NCBI GenBank assembly: GCA_017591395.1
Contig: WEDG01002907.1
Span: 101,498-165,497, forward strand
From: Schistocephalus solidus
Lineage: Eukaryota > Platyhelminthes > Cestoda > Diphyllobothriidea > Diphyllobothriidae
Length of the DNA stretch: 64,000 nt
Reading direction: 5' to 3'
Positions 36,301 to 48,300 of this stretch are shown here, one piece after another. Under the pieces are notes generated by a model that was not told the origin of the DNA, did not search any database, and saw only the letters and a list, made by a program, of their open reading frames with translations. Both the position numbers and the translations under genes were made by a program. The number at the start of each line of letters is the position of its first letter. The stretch's first letter is position 1.

Positions 36301-39300
36301 ATTCGCATCTACGTGAAATGCGGGCCTTACAAGTAAGTGTAGGCGTAGGGACCAACACTTGTGTGGCGCAAGCATAAGTTGATTCGGTCCCGTCAGTAAC
36401 TGTGTCCACATCCACCTTCATTTATCCTGCCCTCACGCTGCCGTTGCAGCAAAGGGGGTGTTGGCGTGTAATAGATGCTGCGCAGGTCGTTCTTACCATA
36501 ATTGAACGCGAACGCAATTCATTTAGAGGATTGCTTTTATGGCCCCTTAAGAGACCCACTCGGTAGCTGGAACAACAGACTTGTCTGTCGGATTTTCAGA
36601 ACCGTTCGATGGATGAAGAGCGGTCGTGGCACGACAGCATAGTCGTTCCACCCCCCCCCCCCCCCCCCTCCTGCATGCCCTGTGGCGCGCGGCGCTCACG
36701 CCAACGAACGCCGAGCATTCACTCGTACCTGTTCGAGATTTGCTTTCCTTCCCCTCGAACGTCAGGCCATAAAGGCTCTTATCACCACGGCCGGACCTAC
36801 TCCGCCACCGTTTTATCATATGCTGTATATTCACACGTCAGAGCAGAGGAACGATAACAGAATGGTGAACGGTTAAGGTGGACGGGTTATTCTGACCAAC
36901 ACATTCCTCCGCCTCCCAAATCGGCAAAAAGTGACCTGGGTACATCCTCGATCGAGACACTGGCACCTCTTGGACTATGTTCTCGTCCGGAGGCGAGATA
37001 AACAGGACGTGTTGGTGACAAAGGCGATCCCCGATGCCGATGGATGGACGGATCATCGCCTCGTCATCTCCAAGATGAGGCTGCGTCTGCAACCCCGCAG
37101 GAGACCCCAAGGTAAGCGACCACAAGGTAATTAGAATACTGTTTTGTTGAATGTGCCTGCTCACCATCTACATTTCAGCAACGAACTGGCCAACCGTCTA
37201 GCCAACCTTCCAGTCGCCGACGCGGACATCCCCGTGGAGAATGGCTGGTGTCAGCTGAGAGACACCATCCAATCCACTGCCCTGGATGTCCTCGGCCGCG
37301 CACGTCATCAGCACCAAGACTGGTTCGATGACAACGACGCAGCTATCAACGCTCTGCTCGTCGAAAAGAACCAGTTACATAAAGCCTACATCGCTCGCCC
37401 TACCGCTGCAAACAAGACAGCCTTCTACCAAAGTCGCCGCCTTGTACAGCAACGGCTGCGGGAGATGCAGGATGCCTGGATGACGCGCAAAGCCGAGGAA
37501 ATCCAAGGGTACGCGGACCGAAACGAATGGAAGAACTTCCTCGCCACCACCAAGGCTGTCTACGGACCTCCAGTCAAAGGCGCCGCCCCTCTTCTTAGTG
37601 CCGACGGCAGGACGCTGCTCATTGAGAAGGCGCAAATCCTGACGCGATGAGCAGAACACTTTCAAAGCGTTCTCAACCAGCCCTCCACCATCTCCGACGC
37701 CACCATCGATCGCCTGCCTGAAGTGGAAATCAACACCGACCTTGATCTCCAACTCTCTCCCAAAGAAGCCATCAGAGCCGTGCAGCAACTCTCCAGCGGG
37801 AAAGCACCTGGCTCGGACACGATCCCTGCTGAGATTAACAAGCATGGTGGACCCCAGCTGATGAATCGACTCACAGTGCTCTTCCAGGAGACGTGGCACC
37901 AAGGACAAGTCCCTCAGGATTTCAAAGACGCCACCATTGTCTACCTCTACAAGAAGAAAGGGAGCCGCCAACTCTGCGACAACCACCGAGGAATTTCGCT
38001 ACTGAACATCGCTGGAAAGACATTCGCCCGCATTCTCCTCAACCGCTTGAACGCTCACCTAAAGCAAGGACTGCTCCCGGAAGGCCAATGCGGCTTCCGA
38101 CGACAGAGGACCAATCGACATGATCTTCGCTGCTCGCCAGCTTCAAGAGAAGTGCCAAGAGATGCGGACTCACCTCTTCACTGCTTTTGTGGATCTGACG
38201 AAGACCTTTGACACGGTGAATCGCGACGGGCTGTGGAAAATCATGCAGAAATTCGGCTGTCCTGAACGGTTCACGCATATGGTACGTCAGCTTCACGATG
38301 GGATGATGGCGCGCGTTGCTGATAACGGGACAGTATCTGAAGCATTCGCAGTGACCAACGGAGTGGAGCAGGGCTGCGTCCTTGCGCCTATCCTCTTCAG
38401 CCTCATGTTCTATGCCATGTTAATGGATGCCTACCATGACGAACGGCCGACTCCTCAACCAACGACGGATGCAATTCCGCTCGCGTATCTCCACAGCAAC
38501 CATCCACGAACTTTTATTTGTCGACGACTGCGCACTCAATACAACGACAGAAGAGGAAATGCAAAGGAGCATGGACCTCTTCGCTGCCACCTGTGACAAC
38601 TTCGGACTTCGCATCAACACTGAGAAAACGGTTGTGATGCATCAACCGTCATTCAACACTCTCTAAACCGCAGCTCACATCAATGTCGATGGCGCCCAAC
38701 TGAAATCTGTGGATACCTTCACGTGCCTGGGCAGTAATCTCTCCCGCAGCACCAAAGTCGATGATGGGATCGCCCATCGGATCGCCAAAGCCAGTCAAGC
38801 CTTTTGGACGCATGCAAAATGTGGTCTGGAATCGACATGGTCTCCACCTCAGCACCAAACTCAAGATGTACAAAGCGGTCATATTGCCGACGCTGCTGTA
38901 TGGAGCGGAGACGTAGACGATCTACCAGCCACTTCCACCTCAGCTGTCTCAGCAGAATACTAAAGCTGAGTTGGCAAGACAGGATACCAGACACGGAAGG
39001 GCAAGAACAAACAGGCTTTCTCAGCATTTACGCTCAGATGAAACAACTGCAACTGCGCTGGAGCGGTCACCTTGTGCGGATGGACGACGAAAGGCTACCC
39101 AAACGACTCTTCTATGGAGATGTCGCCATGGGTTCTCGTCGACAAGAGGGACAAGTACGACGCTACAAAGACACTCTGAAGAACTCCCTGAAGCGATTTC
39201 AGATCAACCCGGAGTCCTAGGAGGACCTTGCACGGAATCGATCGGCTTGGAGGAGAACAGTGAAGACGGGGGCAGCAATCTACAAAGCCAACAGGATCGC

Positions 39301-42300
39301 CTCTGCCAAGACCAAAAGAGCGTCACGAAAGTCACGAGCGCCCCGGACCAACATCGCAGATGCCCAGGCCCTTCTAACATGCCCGCGCTATCACCGCACC
39401 TTCCGCGCGCGAATAGGCCTAGTCGGACATCTTCGGACGCAATGCACCAACAGTCCAACAATTCAAAATTCTACGTCAACTTCTGCCAACCCTCCTTCGG
39501 ACTCCCCCACCCTCACCCACCATAATCGAGACCACATGACAATGCTCAGCACCTGTTACACCCCCCCCACCACCACCACCATCACCGCCACCACCACTAC
39601 CACCATCAGCGATGGGGACTCTCTCCTAAACTGTCTTCATTGCGACCGCACATTCACCTCACGCATCGGCCTGGTCGGTCACTTGCGAATCCATCGTACA
39701 GAGACTGGTGAACCAGTGCCTGGAGCTCCAACACACAGCAAAGATAGCCACCTCCACTGCCCTCACTGTCCTTGCGCATTCACTCATCGCATGGGCCTAT
39801 TCGGTCACATGCGCATCCAGGACAGCGGAATTCACCGCAATGCCGACAATACCGATACCCCATACACACTCTCCGCTCCAGCCATTCTTAACGCCACCGC
39901 CACCACCACTACCATGAGTGACACCCCCCAGCCTCTTCCGATATTTTTCCTGCACACACTGCGCCCGAAAATTCCAATCACGCATCGGCTTGATCGGTAA
40001 TCTGCGAATCCATCGCATGGAGGCTGTCGAACCAGCGCCTGGGGCTCCAACATACAGTCCACGTGCCCGCCTCCACTGCCCACACTGCTCCCGCACATTC
40101 ACACACCGCATGGGCCTATTCGGACACATGCGCATTCAAAAAACCTGCGGTAAACCACCGGAGGCTAAGCTACATCAGCGCACACTACCTAAACCAATAC
40201 ACCGACAACACCCTCACAATCACCATGTACCTGAGTATATCACGGTTTCCTAGAAACTGTGGCTGGGAAGGCTGCCAATCTGACGCTTACACCAGACCAC
40301 GCCGTCAGCTCAGTGTATGTGCTGTGTGTGTTGAGTGGCTGACCAGTAGACTGGGAGTCAGACGACGATGGTTGCTCCATATCCCCTGAGTTAGTGAAGC
40401 CTGGTGTGTGTGTTATGGGGGCCAGGTCGTGCTGTGGCGCGCGAAGACGGGTACGCCAATACGTCAGCCAATGCGCCCACTCTCACATCAGATCTCTGAC
40501 CGGCTCGTACAGTGGTCTGATTTTTGGGGTGTGGGAGAGAGTGAGGTCGACAGCTCAGCGCATTTTCCTCACTATAAACAATCTGACGCGCTTGAAACTA
40601 TCACGGTGCGCTAAAAGCCGTGGCTTGGAAGGTTGCCAACTGACGAAATAACTCAGATTGCATGGTCAGCACAGTGTGTGTGGCTGACTGGCGAACTGAG
40701 ATTTAGGCTGCAATGGCTCCTTCTTAATGTGGCCTTTATGGCCAGGTGTGGTGGTACACCCAGGGGTGGCCCCGGTCGCACCAGCCACCTGCGCCCTCTC
40801 CCATCTCCGGACTTCTTGACACCGGGCTCAGGGGGAGGAGGAGAGAGTGTGGTAGCTGTAGCGCAAGGCTACTATCACTTAAAACTAATTCACGCGCAAG
40901 TCACCGTCCCTGCATCACCTGTTGTGGAGCATACGGTGGACCTCGTCGAAATCGACGGTCGAACTGTCGTATTACACGCTGACGTATCCTTTATTCCCTG
41001 ACTTTCGTCACATATATCGATCTCGCCCTTTTTAAAACCAAACTTTGAAACGTGGTTGCCTATCAGATGAGTACAAGAAAGGATGTTTTTCTTTGTTTTT
41101 TTTCTATGACATATAGTTGAATTTAAAAGAGCGCGAAAAATCTATAGAAAAGTGCATGCTACTAAAGTTGTCACTTTTCGCGAGACTAAAAAGAATTTCA
41201 ATCAAAGGGCGGGATTCTGTTGTGTCTAAAATAGCTGGGATTATGCTCCAAGATAATAAATATATTACGATTTCACCTAGATAAGTATTCTTAATCTAAC
41301 AGACAGTTTAAAATGTTGGTTAACATTGCATGAGATCGACATAAAAGCATGACTAAAGATGGGAAAAGAACTGTGACTGACCTTTGAAGCGTCTTTATAA
41401 TGTACTGTACATTATTCATCTGGAAAACCAGCTTTTGAATGTCCTCAGGGTAGTTTTCCGACTTTTTGTCTATGTTCGCGATTACTGCAGCAACAACTTG
41501 AACTAGATAGGAAAAAAACACAAGAGATTGAACTCAACAAGCCAGTAGAGAAAGGAAGAAAGATTTTCGTAAACACGCTGAAATAAATACCCAGATGGTG
41601 CTTCAATTTACCACAAAGTGGTTTCAATGCCTTCAGAGAATACAAATTAGGTTCCACTGTTGAAAGAGAACCTCAAGTGAGTACAAACCTACTGAAATGT
41701 GCTGTGATGTCGGTAAATGATATTCTAGTTTACATCGCCATCGGGTCGTTGCGGTGCGGTCGGACCATTGCAGTCGAACAATAACGAGGGCGCAGTAATG
41801 GTGGCTGTTACATGAGAGACTGCACCGTGGTTCAGCAAACACGCGATCGAAAAGACAAATAAATAAAATGAAGAAAAAACACTATCGACCAGATATATTC
41901 AGGCACCTGATACTTTTGGACGCAGGAGGCATGTTCAGAATCCGCAGGGAAAAATTGATCTAAGGGAGAAATTGTACGCTCGCGGCTTGGCCATCAGACT
42001 GACCCCATGTTGATTGCAGGGGTTTTCACGACCTCGGATGAAGGCAGAACACACCTAAGTGACCCAATGGTCCATTTTCCCCGTACTTCGTCTGTTTGGT
42101 TAAAGTTCCTATCCCGGGTAGTGTAGACTGTCCGAAAGTCCAACAGCCTCACTGTCTACAGCGATTGAATAGATATCCCCGACCACAAAACCGGAGGCGA
42201 TCAACTGTCTTTGAAGAAGTATTTTACAGCCCACTTCTGCTGGGTACACACCTAGCTGGAAAGCAACAAATTTAATTACTAAAAAGAAGTTTAACAGGGC

Positions 42301-45300
42301 GGCGACTTCATCCAAGTTGTTTAAACTCCTGATGCTCAACCACTAAGTTGTCTTCCAGTTCATCATGGATAGGCCGCTTGATGTAAACTTGATGCAACTT
42401 GATGTAAAGCCGACATATCTGACAATAAAGTTTCGAGGATTAAATCTATCCCGTAGTTGAAAAGACTTCGTGAGAGAACGCAGCCCCTCGACTATCTGAA
42501 CCCGAACTATCAAGTTAACCCCAGAAAGAAGTTATTTGTACAACCCATGCTACTTATCTTTTGTGAATACTATTTCAATAGTAGTAATCTTTGATAGTGC
42601 GTGTACAAATGAATATGACCCGGGCAGCGTCTGACTTGCCCTCTTCTTCCATAGTGGAATTTGTGTACCAAATTTCTTTTGATCATTTCAAAAGTTTCGT
42701 CACATATCCGCGCCAAAATACTGTTAACGTGGGCGAGCAAGCACAGTCACAGAAGCAAAAAGAACTCGTAAGCAATACACTGACAGTCCCTACAAAACGT
42801 ATAGGTTAACTTGGTGGATCTTACTGCTGCGTGCGGCTCTGGGACACAGCCATCATCTGTGGTTTAAGGAAACTATGCTCAGCACGGTGGTCATAGCTGT
42901 CCTTGACAGATGGGCGATACGAGATAGGGGTGTCCGGCGTACATGTGTATGTCTTCACACGCCAGTAGTCCATAAACTAATCGTTATTCTCTCGGAGGGC
43001 GATATACAAGCATGTAGACGTCCCAAGTTAACTCGGGTCATCATCCCAGTAAGGCAATTGGGAAACAGAGTGGGTTTTGGCAGCCGTCTGGGCTGACTCG
43101 GTAGCTTTAGTTAGTGAATCACAGTTGTTACCTTCACAGAGTGGACCACAGAAGACGTCATAAAGATCACTGTTAAAACGTGTCGACAGCAAGCTGGTCG
43201 CAGCTTGTTGACGCAAAATAGACAGTCGAAACAAAATATAAAACTACAATTACACTACTCTCCATGCCGGAGTGATACTAGTCCATCAGACAGCGCAGAA
43301 TGTTAGAATAGGACGGCCCTGGTCGCCCGGCAAGCGAAATACCACAAACTAGGCATTGCGACTCTCAGGGAGACCAGTTTCTGAGAGCAGGTGCAATCAG
43401 AGTGACAACCTTCTAACGCACGACATTCAGTGCGCTGCAACAGCTAACAGAAGGCAAAACTACACGATGGATTTGAGCAAGATCGATCTTATTCTCTCCT
43501 TTCCTTCCTACATACCAGTAGCAAGTCCGAGTAAGGTCAAGCGCTAACTATGGAATTCACCGCAGTGGCTGACGCTGTATAGTCCCCGTTTAATGCGTGC
43601 TACAAACAACCACCCACATGAACGATGAGTTGCTGTCATTCGTGGTTTGGCGAACTTGACTGCACGCTGAAGACCGGCTGGATCAGACTCGGGACCGCGG
43701 CTCGCATATTAAATGCCACGCGTAGTGTATGCGGTGTCATGCTTAGGCACAGGTTTTACACGGGGTTGGACGAATGCGTCCAATCCAAACACCATCGATA
43801 GGACAGCTTGGACAGTGGACTGGTGCACGGGGGAGGGAAGGGGGCGAGATCGACTCTGGCGCATTCCTCACTATAAGAAACCTGACAAGCTTCCACACTA
43901 TCACAACACGCTAAAAATAGTGGCTTGGCAGAATAGCATTGCCCACGAAGATGAGGAACGACAAATTCTAGTTTATTAAACGTCATCAGCCAGTCATACC
44001 CAACGCCAGGCAGTTTGGAAGGCTACTAACCGACGGAATGATCCGATCCTCGTGGTGCGTACTGTGTGTGCATGTGGGATGACGTGCTGGAGGACTGAAA
44101 ATAAGGCTTACTGACTCCTTTGGAATGCGGCCTTTATGACACTCTCACTCACGTGAGATCCAAGTTGCCCATTTCTGTGAAAACCTAGTAGAGTATGTAG
44201 GTGTCAGGTTGTGTGTGGCACGCAGAGAGGAGCTGTTTAAACTTTTCAGCCAATGCGTCCGAGACAACCTCCCACAATCCCGACTCTGTCTTTATGCCAG
44301 GCCCGGGTTTCTGTGAGAGAGAAAGTGCAGCAGATGCTGTTCAAGTCTTATATTACTATTAACTAATTCACACGCAGGTCACCGTCCCGCACCAACCATG
44401 CTGTGGGGCATACGGTAGACATCGTTGTACGCGACGGTCAAGCCGCCGAGTGATATTTCAGGGTATGCACACATGACCAAGTAGGCTCATGCGATGCCTC
44501 ACTGCCCTGGGCACAGTGTGAGTAGGAACAACTGTCGACTCTTCTGCCGCTTGATAATGAACTCGCTAGTGTCCGACTAGGCCAATGCGTGACACAGTGC
44601 AGTCAATGCGGTCACACTGCAATCCAATTAGTACACAGACTGGGACGACGGGGTAAAAATGGGCAGTGACTCACGAATGTAGCTGCCGAAGGCTGCCGCG
44701 CGTCCTTTCACACAGTTTGAAGTTAAGGAGGCCAAGTAGTCAATTGAAGCTTCTGGAGGGAAGCTCGCCTCGTCCCACACCAAAATGACATCGACAATCG
44801 ACTCGTATTCCATTAGTTTCCAAAAACAGAAGGGCCTGAGAGGGAAATCAGAAGGGAAAAAACGATAAAATGTACGCTGATAGGAGAGTGTTAGCTATCC
44901 CAGATTGAAATATGTCGGCAAAAGAGTGAGGATATATATTGCAGTTGATGTAGTGGCATGGACAGTTTAACCAAAACAACTCCAGATGGAACACTTTCTG
45001 GCAAATGATTCACTTGTGTCGTGGTCATTCAAATTGTCAGTACTTCATTTGGTGGCTTCGTTTTTTGCGCCACTGCCTGCATTCAGAGGCCCCACTTCAT
45101 GTTAAGCTAACCGATCGCTGAGCCACTCCAGCATGTACGCAGCATTGCAGCTTGACCGCATCCAACACCTAGACTACCGTTTCCGGCGATTTCCATCGTG
45201 GTGCTCACGGTAGGGTGGACGCAGGGACGGTGAATTGCGCGTAAATTGGTCTACAATGAGATTAGACTTGCGCAGTATCTACCACACTGTCTCGTCCGTC

Positions 45301-48300
45301 ATCCAGCTGAACCCGGTAAAGAACCCCAGTAAAGAAAACCGACAGCGGGAGGTAGCGCAAGTAACTGTCTTAGCGTGATCCTGCACCTAGACATGCCACC
45401 ACACCCTGCATGTGGGACATTTGTCATGAGTGCGCATCCCCAAATACGCCTACCACGCCATGATCTGGCTATCCTTGCTGATCCAGCGCATCTAACGCGT
45501 GACCCATTGTAGGTACATAGATACAATAAGGTAAGCAAAAGAGCTACGGAAAACCTAAGTATGGGGGGCATGCTAGTAAAGTTCGTCAGTAAAGCGCAAG
45601 AGGCGTAAATCTGAAGAAGACGGCAAAGTAAATTTTTTCACCAAACGACAGCAAGTCTTACTATTGCTGCCACCCCCTAGAGCTCGAGCATAAAACACGG
45701 GATATTTATTTTGCAAAACAACGGTTCAACTCACGTTCGAAGCCAGTTCATGAACAGTGGCGTCCGGAGGGACAAGATTACCACCGGCAGTGGGTGACAG
45801 TTGCTGCACAAACGAATCCAGCGTCTGTCTTGACTGAACACGCAAACGATGCACAAGGTCGTTGAAGGGTTGACTGTAGGGCGCAAGTATCTGGAGAACA
45901 TGGGTAAAAGAGGAGACAATTAACTAGACTAGCCGCAGAATGAAGGGAGGTGGGTGCTGCTGCAGACAACAGATCGGAGAAAGTACCTTCAAATTCTCCG
46001 TAAACGACTTGGCCAGTTCGGAAAAACGTCGCAGCACAACCAGCAGGGAGATTATCATGTGGAACTCGCCTCGTCCCGTTGCACGATTCATCAGCCGAAC
46101 GAGAAGCTTTTGGAGAAGAACAGAGGAGGCAAAGAATTACATACATATATAGATATAGTGAAGAAAATAGGGCTCGTCGGAAAATAGAGTTGTACTCATG
46201 AATTTTCAAGTTGGTCACACCAACCCGTCGTCAGACGAAATGAACAGAGGAGAAATGAAATGGTCAGATGACCAGTTTGTGCTACAGGACAGACAAGGAC
46301 AGACAACCAACTGGGGTGTGAGGAATGGGTACATGATATATAGATATATTTATTTAGAAAGGAGGAAGCGGGAAAACTTCAAATCAATCACCAAATGCAC
46401 CAGGACAACTAACAATAACTCTCCAGGGGGGGAGGATTGGAAAATAAACTCACATTGCCTTCACTGAGCAAATCATTGGCAGCACCTTTGCAGATTGTGA
46501 TGCAGGCGAAGCGAGCCTCGTGCGAATTGCTGCTGAGTTTGAGACGGTCAAGAAGTGAACGATCGTTCTGGATAATGCAAGAAAAGAGGACATATAAAAC
46601 AGCGGACTTCTGTAGGCGTACAAGGTACTCCTAATGGCAGGTCATCCCACTTGGAAAGGGCGAATTTATCTCAGATTGGAAAGAGTAGAAGCTGTGGAGC
46701 AGCACATGAGAATTATAAAATGATACCATTTTTCAGCTTGGCCGATGACACGATACAAAGCCAGTTTTCTTCCCCACCTTCCCCCCTCTCAGGTGTCAAC
46801 CACGCACCCCCATATTGCCGAAGGTCGCTCAGCGATCGTGTTACGGGGCACACTCATCCCGTTGTACTTCACCGCGCACTCTCGAGCCCCACTAGTAGCC
46901 GCGCAGCGCGATTTCTACCCAACAGATTGCGGGTTCAAACCTCGGGTGTTGCAACACCTGAACATGAGTATGGCTGGCTGATGAAACCTAATAAACTAGA
47001 AATTTCAGTTCAAGTCTCCCGTGTCTTTGTCGATAGGGTCATTCGGTCCTTTGGTAGTCTGTTTGAATACGGGGCTTGGCTTGAGTAACGATTATTTTGT
47101 AGTCCAGGCGAAAACTCCAAACATCCCCTTTTACCACCTTTGTGAAATAATGAATACCTCATTCCTCTCGATTTACGACGCGAGTGATTAGAAATTCGGG
47201 AAAATCTACAAGACAAATTTTCTTTATCTGGAAGATCGAGAAGCGTAACCAGGATGATGCTAGATTTTGAGTCTACCAGTTTAGGTAGTAAAGTTGTTGG
47301 AGCCTACTACAGCAAAGACACCTCACGAATCAGAACCCACTTGATATTAGTTTACCCACAAAGATGGCGGACGCAGGTGCGACCGCTAACAGAAAAGCAC
47401 GTAGCGCGAACTCGACGGTTTTGGTGTGCTTTGTAAGAAGCGTTGTCTGACCGTGAAAATCCTATTGCAAATGGATTCTTTTCAAGGGTAAATTGACTAA
47501 ACTCGAGCACGTTTCCCAGGCTGAAACTGGGCATAAATAGAAACTCTATAGTTGAAAACGAGGGGTCAGCTAATTGATTACATTTATCCGGCCTTGCGTC
47601 TCACAGGGCAGCGGAAAGTGACCGTGGCATATGTGCACATGAGCGCCGAGTAGTTTAGTGTTTTAGGCGTATGGATTACAAAAGGAGAACGTAAGAACCT
47701 ACTTCAAATAATAAGATGAAAGCTGACAGGCTGGTGTTGTAATGTTCGGAGTCGAGGTCTTCTCCTTCGGCCATTCCACGACGAGAGTTAGCTAAAGACA
47801 AGTGTGGAGAAACAAGCAAAATTAGTTGAACGAAAGTATTTCTATGAGTTATAGTAGTAGTAGAAGTGGTTATGGTGGTGGTGGTGGTGGTCACAGTAGA
47901 TTGCTGCACCGAGGAGATAACTTCATTAAATAATACAAAACCGGGAATTTACCAAGCAGAGCCTAAGCGACATGGGAATTTATCATCCCTAGTTTCTTAG
48001 GCATCAGCACAAATAGGATGCATAAGCAGTACCTCTCAAGGATACAGAACTTATTGACATCATCGACAGACTTTTATGCGCGAGACAAATACACAACAGA
48101 CACTGTCGCATAGCAGAGAATCAAGCCTTTAACTGCAATAAGTGGTGTTCTCCATACAAGGGTATAGGGGGAAACTTAGGCATCGATTAACACCACCAGA
48201 GGGAGGGTAGGCAGTTTCCATTCTACGGATAGAGGGATATCCTGGCTCGTAGACGCACAAGTGAAAGCAACTCGCCTTATGCAATAAGTATATTATTTTT

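Larger units (their letters stand above)
36876..40253 (+). mobile_element. Non-LTR retrotransposon with a C-terminal zinc-finger array, decayed
   Basis: Plus strand, in order: the end of an APE endonuclease ([20 protein letters not shown], then [11 protein letters not shown] at about 36967-37068), a linker, the RT ([20 protein letters not shown] at about 37793-37853; catalytic [15 protein letters not shown] at about 38187; [13 protein letters not shown] near 38507), a C-terminal tail (WQDRIPDT, then [20 protein letters not shown] near 39056-39116), and C2H2-like fingers (39380-40140). Stops at 37132, 37648, 38664 and 39218 and frameshifts near 38110, 38440 and 38800 show it is dead. The 5' part of the endonuclease is missing. 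It lies in the EXOC7 intron between exons 41502-41382 and 33592-33497, in the opposite orientation to the gene. Confidence 0.9.

Noticed and set aside
37375..37986. 203-codon minus-strand ORF
   Set aside because: Antisense to the zinc-finger retroelement ORF, whose family motifs lie on the plus strand.
38971..39525. 184-codon plus-strand ORF
   Set aside because: Out of frame with the family translation, which runs in the register of 38804-39220 and 39260-40000.
42109..42339. Possible EXOC7 exon
   Set aside because: The flanking exons 44835-44675 and 41502-41382 join directly in phase and match human Exo70 without a gap.
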